From: a virus
DNA length: 43,142 nucleotides
Reading direction: 5' to 3' (one strand)
IMG/VR virus record: IMGVR_UViG_3300030329_001430
Span: 1-43,142 of that record
In this document: positions 6,909-13,605 of the stretch, in pieces
Layout: the number at the start of each line of letters is the position of its first letter
Numbering within the stretch: position 1 is the stretch's first letter
The notes under the pieces: generated by a model
What the model saw: only the letters and a program-made list of their open reading frames with translations
Told to the model about the DNA's origin: nothing
Databases searched by the model: none
Program-made: the position numbers and the translations under genes

Positions 6909-8727
6909 TCTCAGAGACGCCTTCCTGCCCGCCCTGCATCAACCCAGCGGCAGCCTCGGAAATCTGCTTACGCAGAGCGTTGGCTGCACTTGAGTCCACT
7001 TGAGCGTAGGCATTCAGTAGTTCATCCAGTCTCTGAACGATTAAGGCGGATGTGCGTGGTTCTATTGGCACGCCATCCTCCATCTTCTGCCTTATGTATA
7101 GAATTAGGACACCGATTCTAGTTGGGTAATCCTCTCCGCCCCTCACGGGCACAGGGAACCCTGCTTCCATGATTGAAATATTATTAGCCTCCTCAAGCTG
7201 CTCTTGCATCTCCTTGATGCCCGGTTCCAGATACATCCTCTTGACCAAGCTGGGGTCATCCAGCTCCAGAATCGACCTGTCCAACTCGCCTTGATTGATG
7301 AATGGCGAACCAGCAAACAACTGCTTTCTGGCTGTCGCCTGTTGAAGTTTCTGGATTCTATTTTGGCTTTCCGGGCCGCCCTTGGGTTCGATAACGTAAT
7401 CCCCCGAGAACGCCTCCTTGTCCACCTCGTAGGCATCATCCATGTAGCGAAACAACAGGTCTTGGGACTGATACTGCAGCATCAGGCTCCAAGCCTGCCT
7501 GTACAGTCTTCCCAAGGCCATCCGGAATACCTTTGCCCTCAAGTCGTTCGTCTCAGCCATTAGGCCAGTGATTGCCTGAATCTCCGTTGCCGTCCGCCTA
7601 TCGCTGCCCCCACCATATAGCTGATTGGAGCCGAAGTCTGGCATACCAATACGCTGCTCCGCAATCTGGCGGGTGGCGTTAATCTCAGTGTCAAAGCTGA
7701 TAGGTGGCTGCTGCTGCTGAACTGGAGCAATGCCGATGGGGAGAATCTGCCCCGGAGACATCCTAATGTTTGCCGAGTTGGGGATTTCCCGCTCCGCCCG
7801 GAACAGCGGCTTGTTGTACATTGTCATGGCATCCTGCTTGTCATTCCACAACTTGCACAGTGACGCCTCGTGTGGGGCCAGAATCTCACACACCCCCCTT
7901 GGGCTGTACCACCCCTTGTCCTTTACCTCATAGGCAAAGTCAACAAACGGGAATGACTTATGATTATACGGCATACTCATCTGTGGCCGCAAATCCATGT
8001 CGGGCACCTCCGGGCAGAACGTGCTGATGTTTATGTTCTTGCCCTCCTTCTCGTAGACCTCCCAGACAATAATCTTGTCCTCGTCAGAGTGGTAGGTAAT
8101 TCCCTCCCGCCTAAATACCACTTGCTGCTTCTCGTCAGAGTTTGTGGCCTGAGACTTCCTTCCCATCAACTCCGTCAGAAGCCCCTCCTCAAAGAACGGG
8201 CTGTTGCGGAATGAATCCTTCGTGTACTGCATCACATGAACCAGCCTGTCCGCATCCTGAATCTTCTTCGTGGAGTAGGGCACCAAAAGCATAAGCGGGT
8301 CAATGGAGTCAAACTGAACCTGTTTCTTGTTGCTGTCCCAGTAAACCTTAACAACCGCCCTTCCGGCCATTAGGCAGTGGTCAATCCAGCTCAGGGACTC
8401 ATCCATGAAGTTGGTGTTCTCCTTCATGTGGTAATCGAACCATTGCTCGGCCATCAGCGTAAGGCCACCATCCTGCTGGCGCATCGGCACAAAGGAAGAC
8501 AGCACATCCATGCCTGAGATTTGCATGAAGTAGAAGGGCTTTAGTCGCTCAATAACAGAGTCAGCCAGAGGAAAGTGTAGGTCACTAGCGTGTGGCCACG
8601 GCTTATTCTTGCGCCGGAGTCCGTGATGGCGCATCTCGTACCAGAGAGTCTGGCGGTGCTCCCACCTAGTCCTGTCCTTGATGTCCTGATATACCTTGTC
8701 TACCAGATGCAGTCTCTCGTCATTCAT
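6871..8727 (-). CDS. Portal protein
   Basis: This 618-aa protein is predicted to form the dodecameric portal at one head vertex, through which DNA is packaged and ejected. Evidence is the N-terminal segment KNKPWPHASDLHFPLADSVI (residues ~41-60), a typical portal signature of podovirus-like phages. Further support comes from SGMDVLSSFVP and EQWFDYHMKENTNF, a central RAVVKVYWD strand, and a long C-terminal helical region ending in a Gln-rich tail (QPVQQQIPA). Size and position between terminase and scaffold agree. It overlaps the upstream lipoprotein gene by 8 nt, and the downstream HNH gene begins within its last codons. Confidence 0.92.
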   Translation of the reverse strand: MNDERLHLVDKVYQDIKDRTRWEHRQTLWYEMRHHGLRRKNKPWPHASDLHFPLADSVIERLKPFYFMQISGMDVLSSFVPMRQQDGGLTLMAEQWFDYHMKENTNFMDESLSWIDHCLMAGRAVVKVYWDSNKKQVQFDSIDPLMLLVPYSTKKIQDADRLVHVMQYTKDSFRNSPFFEEGLLTELMGRKSQATNSDEKQQVVFRREGITYHSDEDKIIVWEVYEKEGKNINISTFCPEVPDMDLRPQMSMPYNHKSFPFVDFAYEVKDKGWYSPRGVCEILAPHEASLCKLWNDKQDAMTMYNKPLFRAEREIPNSANIRMSPGQILPIGIAPVQQQQPPISFDTEINATRQIAEQRIGMPDFGSNQLYGGGSDRRTATEIQAITGLMAETNDLRAKVFRMALGRLYRQAWSLMLQYQSQDLLFRYMDDAYEVDKEAFSGDYVIEPKGGPESQNRIQKLQQATARKQLFAGSPFINQGELDRSILELDDPSLVKRMYLEPGIKEMQEQLEEANNISIMEAGFPVPVRGGEDYPTRIGVLILYIRQKMEDGVPIEPRTSALIVQRLDELLNAYAQVDSSAANALRKQISEAAAGLMQGGQEGVSENAQQPVQQQIPA

Positions 8728-8959
8728 CCTTGAGCCTTATGGTGTATTCCAAGTCGTTTATAGTTAGAAGGGCTTCTCTGGCCCATCGCTTAACCTCATT
8801 GTCCGCCGCCTTTACCTTGGTGAACTCCGGCATCAGCATCATCCTCTTGACGTTCCCTTCCGGCAGTCTGGTTACTGGTAGAGTCTCCGTTGTCCCACAG
8901 CTAATCACCAAGCTGAGAATCAATAACATCAGCGGTGTCCTTGTGTACCTTTGCAGCAT
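8720..8959 (-). CDS. Small lipoprotein, possible outer-membrane spanin (Rz1-like)
   Basis: This 79-aa protein has a classic lipoprotein signal: a positively charged start (MLQRYTRT), a hydrophobic core (PLMLLILSL) and a lipobox with the modifiable cysteine at C21 (LVIS-C). The mature part is ~59 aa, charged and probably helical near the end (VKRWAREALLTINDLEYTI). Its gene overlaps, in another frame, a tiny membrane-protein gene (8901-9059). Overlapping membrane-protein/lipoprotein pairs are the hallmark of two-component spanins, which disrupt the outer membrane at lysis. The membrane partner here is unusually short, so the spanin call is tentative. The lipoprotein call is firm. Confidence 0.65.
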   Translation of the reverse strand: MLQRYTRTPLMLLILSLVISCGTTETLPVTRLPEGNVKRMMLMPEFTKVKAADNEVKRWAREALLTINDLEYTIRLKDE

Positions 8960-9059
8960 TCTCCCTCCTGACTTCTTCCTTGGTTTTAGCCCGGTTCTTC
9001 ACCCACCATGCAACTATCCCGGCCACGCTTGCCAGCAAACCTATAATCCCTTCCCACAT
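8901..9059 (-). CDS. Tiny membrane protein, possible inner-membrane spanin partner
   Basis: This is a 52-aa product, MWEGIIGLLASVAGIV at the start and DTADVIDSQLGD at the end. One transmembrane segment (residues ~4-20) is followed by a highly charged helix (KNRAKTKEEVRRENAAK). The stop TAG is at 8901-8903, 59 nt inside the lipoprotein gene. The N-in, single-membrane-anchor plus charged helix layout fits an Rz-like inner-membrane spanin, though most are twice this length. A small holin-like protein is the alternative. No strong ribosome site is visible before the ATG. Confidence 0.5.
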   Translation of the reverse strand: MWEGIIGLLASVAGIVAWWVKNRAKTKEEVRRENAAKVHKDTADVIDSQLGD

Positions 9060-9228
9060 AATATCAACATAAAAGCGGTGCAGGGCTTTGTTTCAAGGCC
9101 CCCCAGAGACAAAGGGACGTCCGGGGTTCTCCCCCGACACCATGCACCCCACACCTGTAATTCTCCGTTTTCCTCCGCTGTCCTCACGCTAGAATAGAAT
9201 AGAGTAGAATATATTAGACTAGAATATA
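9060..9228. other. Gene-free gap in the late operon
   Basis: This 169-nt stretch is one of very few non-coding gaps in the minus-strand arm. It contains a small hairpin (9119-9126 with 9131-9138, one mismatch) and the left copy of the 70-bp dispersed repeat (9161-9230). I see no open reading frame with support on either strand and no convincing promoter. Confidence 0.6.
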
Positions 9229-9230
9229 TT
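9161..9230 (+). repeat. 70-bp dispersed repeat with AT-rich pentamer tract, copy 1
   Basis: A 30-nt pyrimidine-rich lead (starting TTCTCCGTTTT and containing CTCACG) is followed by eight consecutive pentamers of the AGAAT/AGAGT/ATATT/AGACT type (9191-9230). The same layout with the same lengths occurs at 14003-14072 in the same orientation. By my count about 57 of 70 positions match. This copy lies between late genes on the opposite strand and its end touches the stop of the 92-aa gene. A binding site or replication element fits better than a promoter. Confidence 0.8.
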
Positions 9231-9507
9231 ACCTAACCTTCCTGTACCCCATTTTCCACAAGAAGGCTGATATGTTGGTTCCAGCGGCCTCAACCCATTC
9301 CTCGCTGGCATCCGGGTCTTCCGCATGGAGTGCCTCGTGAATAATTACATCCATAAGCCTCTTCCCTCTGAGCTTTGTTGAAATGCTGATTGAACGCTCC
9401 GGAGGCTCTGAGCAGTCTGAGTCCAGCATACAGCACAGGCCGTCGATGTCCTCTCGGTAAATCTTGTAAGTTCCGCTGCTGAATTCATGGGTCATCGCAT
9501 AGCCCAT
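9229..9507 (-). CDS. Small zincin-like (HExxH) phage protein
   Basis: This 92-aa protein has the motif VIIHEALHAED (HEALH at residues ~56-60). The helix EEWVEAAGTNISAFLWKMGY follows and holds acidic residues that could supply a third metal ligand. This pattern is seen in small phage proteins related to SprT/ImmA-type metallopeptidases. The N-terminal half has beta-like segments (GTYKIYREDIDGLC, RSISISTKLRG). It is placed 24 nt after the large terminase gene in the late operon. Whether it is an active protease is unknown. ATG 9495 (four codons in) is an alternative start. Confidence 0.65.
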   Translation of the reverse strand: MGYAMTHEFSSGTYKIYREDIDGLCCMLDSDCSEPPERSISISTKLRGKRLMDVIIHEALHAEDPDASEEWVEAAGTNISAFLWKMGYRKVR

Positions 9508-9531
9508 CCAACCGATACAATGTTCCCCCTG

Positions 9532-11010
9532 TTAGCCAGCGTTCATCCCGGGGATTCCCCAGTCTGAACCAGACTGCTCTTCCATAAGAGAAAAGATACT
9601 CTGCTTTGGGCTTATGTAAACAGAATTCGATTGCCCTCCGCACGTTATGCACCCCACCAAGGCATCACCCCTGTCTGGAGAGTCAAGCCCCTTGGACTTC
9701 ATGTCCTGCTTTGACTCCAGCAACAGGCGTCCACGGCTGTTTGTCTTCCCCATGCGGGTTGTTAGTTGCTCAACCATAACGTCGTCCTCCGGCAGGATGA
9801 GTTCACATTTCTCAATCTTCCTAGCCGCCGTGTACCACATCTCGGCCCCACGGTTGGCATAGTGCCTGTCATCATAAGCACGCTCCCCGTTGTTCACCCT
9901 GTTTACTTGCCACCCTGCCTCGGCCAAGGCGTCGCACATAGGAATACCCAACCCCCCGGCGTCTGCGTATATATTCTGCTCGCTAAGTCCGGCCTTCTCA
10001 AACTCCATAATAAATCGGCCCACACTACTCATGGTGTCCCTCTCTTTCCAGCACACCATAGGTTGTACCTTGTTGCCTTCGCGGACACACAGAACATTCT
10101 CGTCCCCTCCGGCAGCGAAGTCGCAGAAAGCTATCTTGTTTCCCTTCCTGTATATTGGGGGATTCTGAAAACAGTTCTGCAGGATGTTGTACGGTATAAC
10201 AAGGTTCTCCGAACCCAAGTCCATGAACTCCCCGAATATCATTGACCTGACCAGAGGATGCTCCCGCCCCCATTTCTCGAACTGTTCCTCTATCCAAGCC
10301 GGGGGGATGTGCGGGCAGTCATAGGACGTAACGCTGTGGGTCTTCCACAGATGCGCCTCCTTGGTAAATGCCTTGTAGAATGCCCCCTGCGGCCCACCGG
10401 GGCTGCTCATAATTAGAAGCCGACTGGGCTGGCAACGCTCAATAGCCTCGTACACCGGGTCGCCCACCGTCTTTGCCTCATCCACAATCATCAACAGATT
10501 CTCTGATGGCCCCTGCCTGTGCCAGCCCTCAAACTTGCCGGGGTCGCTTGTGCTAAACCCAATCGCCCGACTCCCGTTCTGGTACTCCAACTGGCTCGCC
10601 GTAATCCTCCAACCATCACCCAATGCCCCAATGTACCCCCGGAGGCTCGGCCATAGCTGGTCTTCAACCTGACGCCATACCCCAGCAGTCGTAACAACCA
10701 AGCTGTCGGGGAATCTCAGCATATGCCACAGAACGGCACTTGCTGCGACGAGAGACGTCTTTCCTGAGCCGTTTGCAGCCTTCATGGCCACTCGGGACTC
10801 CTTGTAGTTTAAGTCGCTTAGAACGCGAATCTGCCACTCATACGGCTTCATGCCGAGAAACAGCTCAGGGAAGTTTTCAAGGCGCATAGCCTTGTTGAGG
10901 ACTTCCCCCTTAGTCGCCTTCTTGGCAGGGGCTACAGTTCGGCGTATTTCATCCTCTGTTTCCTTGGAGATATTCGCACTTTTCAGGGGTTTCTTTAGCT
11001 TTAGGGGCAT
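9532..11010 (-). CDS. terL: Terminase large subunit
   Basis: This 492-aa ATPase/nuclease is predicted to cut concatemeric phage DNA and pump it into the prohead through the portal. The ATPase half has a Walker A-type loop AANGSGKTS (residues ~79-86) and a Walker B with catalytic glutamate LLMIVDEAK (~172-180). The C-terminal RNase H-like nuclease half has conserved acidic residues in FCDFAAGGD (D297), IYADAGGLG (D350) and DSPDRGDAL (D449). The length is normal for the family. It follows the small terminase gene by 33 nt. The nuclease motifs are intact, so it is probably functional. Confidence 0.95.
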   Translation of the reverse strand: MPLKLKKPLKSANISKETEDEIRRTVAPAKKATKGEVLNKAMRLENFPELFLGMKPYEWQIRVLSDLNYKESRVAMKAANGSGKTSLVAASAVLWHMLRFPDSLVVTTAGVWRQVEDQLWPSLRGYIGALGDGWRITASQLEYQNGSRAIGFSTSDPGKFEGWHRQGPSENLLMIVDEAKTVGDPVYEAIERCQPSRLLIMSSPGGPQGAFYKAFTKEAHLWKTHSVTSYDCPHIPPAWIEEQFEKWGREHPLVRSMIFGEFMDLGSENLVIPYNILQNCFQNPPIYRKGNKIAFCDFAAGGDENVLCVREGNKVQPMVCWKERDTMSSVGRFIMEFEKAGLSEQNIYADAGGLGIPMCDALAEAGWQVNRVNNGERAYDDRHYANRGAEMWYTAARKIEKCELILPEDDVMVEQLTTRMGKTNSRGRLLLESKQDMKSKGLDSPDRGDALVGCITCGGQSNSVYISPKQSIFSLMEEQSGSDWGIPGMNAG

Positions 11011-11043
11011 AAAAAGTAGTGCCGATTTTGCGAGGTGGGATGA

Positions 11044-11448
11044 TTAAGAGGTAGCCCGTCCCCGGGGGGGTGCCCCTTCCTCCCGTCCGCTCGAAAGCGC
11101 GGCCAAAAGCGCGGGGCTGACCGTGGTCTGCCGCACGTCCGCCGTCACCTCCCGCTTGTCCGCCTTATTCCAATGCCCGAAGCGTCGCTCGAGGAGGGCA
11201 ATGGCAATCTTGCCATCGCGTGCGGCGTGGCGCGTGGCGTGGGCCAGCATCTGATGCTCGTGATGGGCCACAGCTTCGTCAACGGCCATGCGGAGCCTCG
11301 GGTATTTACGCAGCCAACCCTCGAGCGTGGGCAATGGAATGCCCATGAATTTCGAGGCCGATGCGATGGTCAGTCCGTCGCGCAAGAGTCCGGTCAAGGC
11401 TTCGAGCCGGTCGCTGTCAATTGGGAGTTTGGTCGATGTCCGTGCCAT
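11044..11448 (-). CDS. terS: Terminase small subunit (probable)
   Basis: This 134-aa protein has an N-terminal helix-turn-helix-like region (GLTIASASKFMGIPLPTLEG, residues ~25-44) followed by a helical core (RMAVDEAVAHHEHQMLAHAT). The tail is basic and disordered. This architecture and its place immediately before terL match small terminases, which bind the pac or cos site and regulate TerL. It is the first gene of the late arm, with a good promoter on the minus strand 31 nt before its ATG. No clear Shine-Dalgarno sequence precedes the ATG. The DNA is visibly richer in G+C and in CGN arginine codons than its neighbours, which suggests separate acquisition. Confidence 0.8.
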   Translation of the reverse strand: MARTSTKLPIDSDRLEALTGLLRDGLTIASASKFMGIPLPTLEGWLRKYPRLRMAVDEAVAHHEHQMLAHATRHAARDGKIAIALLERRFGHWNKADKREVTADVRQTTVSPALLAALSSGREEGAPPRGRATS

Positions 11449-11484
11449 GATTTACGCCAAAAAAGTTGAGGATTTACTTCGTCG

Positions 11485-11490
11485 TATAAT
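11485..11490 (+). promoter_or_regulatory. Consensus -10 box on the plus strand (divergent)
   Basis: A perfect TATAAT lies 8 nt before the ATG of the 115-aa gene and overlaps the -10 box of the opposite late promoter. No good -35 hexamer is found at 15-18 bp. If used, transcription would start at about the ATG, giving a leaderless mRNA, in keeping with the absence of a Shine-Dalgarno sequence. Confidence 0.4.
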
Positions 11491-11514
11491 ATAGTGACAT
11501 GGAAACACAGTCAA
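11486..11514 (-). promoter_or_regulatory. Sigma70-type promoter for the late arm
   Basis: On the minus strand, TTGACT (11514-11509) and TATTAT (11491-11486) are separated by exactly 17 bp. Each hexamer is one base away from consensus. Transcription would begin near 11479, about 31 nt before the small terminase ATG. The -35 box lies inside the first codons of the divergent plus-strand gene. Confidence 0.7.
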
Positions 11515-11846
11515 CGATTCAATCGGAATCATTTGCGCTCGAGTCGCAGATGGTTGAAACCTTTACCGATGTTGACCCGTCCGACGCGCCAGCGCCGAAG
11601 CCGGAGACGGTTCCGGCCCGCGCATGGTACTGGACTCCCAAGGGGCCAGCGGATTATTCCGATGGCCCGCTCAAGCGATTCAAGAAGCTTGAGCATGGGC
11701 GTCCGAAGGAGACTGCCAAGGGCAAGCGCGTGCGCGAGTTCCAGCTACGCGATGAGCGCGTTCGCCTTGGATTCCTCGCGTGGGAAGATGCGAAGGACAG
11801 AGTTATTGGCCACACGGTGTCCAAGCTCGTTCGGGTCAAATGTTAA
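11499..11846 (+). CDS. Hypothetical protein, first gene of the early arm
   Basis: This 115-aa protein has an acidic, Ser/Thr-rich N-terminus (residues 1-40), then an Arg/Lys-rich central region (KRFKKLEHGRPKETAKGKR) and a basic C-terminus. No catalytic motif or membrane segment is visible. A small DNA- or protein-binding factor is possible but unproven. It is divergent from the small terminase gene, shares its higher G+C and CGN-codon style, and lacks a Shine-Dalgarno sequence. A perfect hairpin (11861-11884) lies 15 nt after the stop and may end its transcript. Confidence 0.55.
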   Translation: METQSTIQSESFALESQMVETFTDVDPSDAPAPKPETVPARAWYWTPKGPADYSDGPLKRFKKLEHGRPKETAKGKRVREFQLRDERVRLGFLAWEDAKDRVIGHTVSKLVRVKC

Positions 11847-11860
11847 CCCTGAACCCTCAC

Positions 11861-11884
11861 CCAGTAGCCCCGAGGGGCTACTGG
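11861..11884 (+). terminator. Perfect inverted repeat after the 115-aa gene
   Basis: CCAGTAGCCCC at 11861-11871 is mirrored by 11874-11884, giving a 10-11 bp stem with a CGAG-type loop. No T-run follows, so it may be a weak terminator or an mRNA-stabilising hairpin. Confidence 0.5.
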
Positions 11885-11903
11885 AATGAGAGTTCAAAAA
11901 ATT

Positions 11904-11936
11904 TGCTCCCCCCCACACACATTGTGGAAGGGAGCG
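11904..11936 (+). repeat. Hairpin element, copy 1 (ribosome-site hairpin)
   Basis: The 18-bp sequence at 11918-11935 (CACATTGTGGAAGGGAGC) recurs exactly at 12392-12409. Here it forms a stem (TGCTCCC at 11904-11910 with GGGAGCG at 11930-11936). Its GGAAGGGAG lies just before the ATG at 11950, so folding could hide part of the ribosome site. Confidence 0.65.
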
Positions 11937-11949
11937 GAAAGAAACCAAA

Positions 11950-12162
11950 ATGAACGAAACAGATAGACACGACGGGTCATCAGAAGCTCTGATGATGGAA
12001 TTCACAAGAAGCCTAGACAAGCTTGGCTGTGTGTTATCAAAGCGAACTGTCATTCGCGGAGAAACGCCAGACGGGTCAAAGGTCAGTTTAATCATTGAAC
12101 CAATCCACCCATTGCTGGCTGGTTCCAGTCCCAAGAGGCCAAAGGGAATGGCAAGGTTCTAG
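11950..12162 (+). CDS. Small hypothetical protein
   Basis: This 70-aa protein starts MNETDRHDGSSEALMM and ends in the basic RPKGMARF. The middle (LGCVLSKRTVIRGETPDGSK, then VSLIIEPI) looks like a small alpha/beta unit. No known family is recognised. The ATG is preceded by a purine-rich GGAGCGGAAAGAAAC that can act as ribosome site and is part of a hairpin repeated at 12380-12412. It is the last coding sequence before the long structured, gene-free block. Confidence 0.5.
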   Translation: MNETDRHDGSSEALMMEFTRSLDKLGCVLSKRTVIRGETPDGSKVSLIIEPIHPLLAGSSPKRPKGMARF

Positions 12163-12773
12163 CAAGATGTAGCTACAAATCCTTCGGTGCAAAGCCGTCC
12201 ACCGGAGGCGGGGCAAGTAATCCCGTGCAGCCCTAGAGGCGAGCGGTAGCATAGGCGGCCCAATGCCACGCCAGCATTGATGGGGTAGCGACCGACGCTA
12301 AACCGGAATAGAGGGGCAAGGGCGACCGTGCGGTAGGCGACCGCACGGCGTCCCCCTAATTTACCGGAAAATCAATTTCTTTGTTCCCGCCCACATTGTG
12401 GAAGGGAGCAAATAGTCAAGGGTAGACGATAAAATCCCCTCCAAAGGTGAGAAGCTGGAAGGAGTTCGCGTAGTGCCATCGGCGTCGGGGCTGATGGCTG
12501 TGAAACAGCGACACCGGGTTTGGTTTCCCCGTAGCAATGATGCACGCGACCCGAATAACTAAATGCCCTGAGTGGTGGCTCTTTCAGGGACTATTCCTGA
12601 TTGGAATACACAGGATGCCAGCCTGTTTAACAGGCCCAGATTTATGCAAGCCTTAGGGCTGGCAGTCCTGTGAAACTTTTAGCCTTTCGCTTCCTTTAAA
12701 CTAGGGAGGCGAGAGGCGCATCCACGCGCCAGTCCCCCAGTAGTTAGCTGGGAAATTCCCGAAAGGGAGAAAG
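12163..12773 (+). ncRNA. Candidate large structured non-coding RNA, or long structured leader of the 237-aa gene
   Basis: About 610 nt have no supported reading frame but many strong helices. Examples are 12181-12189 with 12200-12208 (9 bp), 12326-12333 with 12341-12348 (8 bp, enclosed by a G/C outer stem), and 12380-12388 with 12404-12412. Others are 12475-12482 with 12491-12498, 12497-12501 with 12505-12509, and 12610-12623 with 12657-12671 (14 bp with one bulge, enclosing a 6-bp hairpin). Further down there is a 15-bp G-U-containing helix (GCCTTTCGCTTCC paired to GGGAGGCGAGAGGC, ~12680-12716) and a GAAA-loop hairpin just before the ribosome site at 12771. The size and phage context resemble large phage RNAs such as GOLLD or ROOL. 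I cannot assign it to any of them. It is not a recognisable tRNA, tmRNA, RNase P RNA or self-splicing intron. Confidence 0.6.
12380..12412 (+). repeat. Hairpin element, copy 2
   Basis: This repeats the 18 bp of 11918-11935 at 12392-12409. The outer stem is 9 bp (12380-12388 with 12404-12412). Compared with copy 1, one arm differs (GTTCCC versus GCTCCC) but pairing is kept through a G-U pair, which suggests the structure matters. No start codon follows this copy. Confidence 0.65.
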
Positions 12774-12779
12774 GTGCAA

Positions 12780-13493
12780 ATGGCACGCAAAAAGAAGCCA
12801 ATGAAGTCAACCGCAACACCGCTTGCCTTCTCCAAAATCAACAACCCAGACGGTCGGTTTACAATCGACCAGAAGGTTACTGACGATGGAATTACCAAGA
12901 AGGTAGACATTGGGGTTACAGTCCAGATTGAAGATGAACATGAGTCCTTGTTTCCAGAATTCAAGGACATCTTCGCGGACAAGAAGCTAATCGAGACTTT
13001 CAACACGAAGGTCGCGACAAGAACCCCGTCTGTAGCCAATAAGAAATTCGCAGAAATAAACTTGGCTCATCGCAAGAAGAACCCTGCGAAAAGCGGGAAG
13101 CACAAGGGTAAGGTTGCCGAAATCGAGAAATACGAAGTCGATGAGACTTTGCTCGATGGAACCAAGATAAAGGTATCGCGCCAACGCTGGGTTGGAGGCG
13201 AACCACGCTGGTCGCAGAAGACACTGGGCCAGCTAAAGGAACTGGTTCAGCACGTTGCCAAGGGCATTCCCGCGAAGGCGGTAGCGGCCTGCATAGAGGA
13301 GAACGGATTCGACATCTACTCTGTGCAGATGACCACAGGTCAGTTCAGGGCGGAAGGCAACAGGCCGAAGCCCCTTGCCGAGGCGCAAGCCAAGGCCGAC
13401 AAGGACAAGAAGGATGCTAGTAAGGGCGACAACGCCCCATTGCCCGCAATTCTTGAGAATAGCAACAAGAAGGGCGAGCCAGCCCTAGCCTAA
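12780..13493 (+). CDS. Hypothetical 237-aa protein downstream of the structured RNA block
   Basis: The start is placed at ATG 12780 (MARKKKPMKS) because AAGG lies five bases before it. A GTG at 12774 is in frame but is less well placed. The N-terminus is strongly basic. The region around residues 35-75 resembles a beta-rich domain (GITKKVDIGVTVQIEDEHES). A helical segment with TLGQLKELVQHVAKGIPAKA lies around 155-175, and the tail is Lys/Ala/Asp-rich and disordered. No family is recognised. A nucleic-acid-binding role is only suggested by the charge. A strong terminator follows (13513-13547), so RNA block, gene and terminator look like one self-contained transcription unit. Confidence 0.65.
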   Translation: MARKKKPMKSTATPLAFSKINNPDGRFTIDQKVTDDGITKKVDIGVTVQIEDEHESLFPEFKDIFADKKLIETFNTKVATRTPSVANKKFAEINLAHRKKNPAKSGKHKGKVAEIEKYEVDETLLDGTKIKVSRQRWVGGEPRWSQKTLGQLKELVQHVAKGIPAKAVAACIEENGFDIYSVQMTTGQFRAEGNRPKPLAEAQAKADKDKKDASKGDNAPLPAILENSNKKGEPALA

Positions 13494-13512
13494 CAGGCAG
13501 GGACATCTCACA

Positions 13513-13547
13513 GGGGGTCTGGGACGAAAGTCCTAGGCCCCCTATTT
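13513..13547 (+). terminator. Rho-independent terminator
   Basis: A 13-bp stem (13513-13525 with 13530-13542, two G-U pairs) is capped by a GAAA tetraloop and followed by TATTT. It sits 20 nt after the stop of the 237-aa gene. Confidence 0.85.
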
Positions 13548-13605
13548 CATGCCCATATGGGCGACTCCATAAGTTCAAAGGAAACCTTCAAGGAAAGTAG
13601 AAACA

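Noticed and set aside
12163-12773. Group I or group II intron
   Set aside because: No clear P/Q/R/S core or domain V was seen, and the block does not interrupt a recognisable gene. The structured RNA call was kept without a class.
12163-12773. tRNA, tmRNA or RNase P RNA
   Set aside because: No T-loop GGTTCRA-type sequence, CCA end or conserved RNase P segments were found in this block. No tRNA was seen elsewhere in the window.
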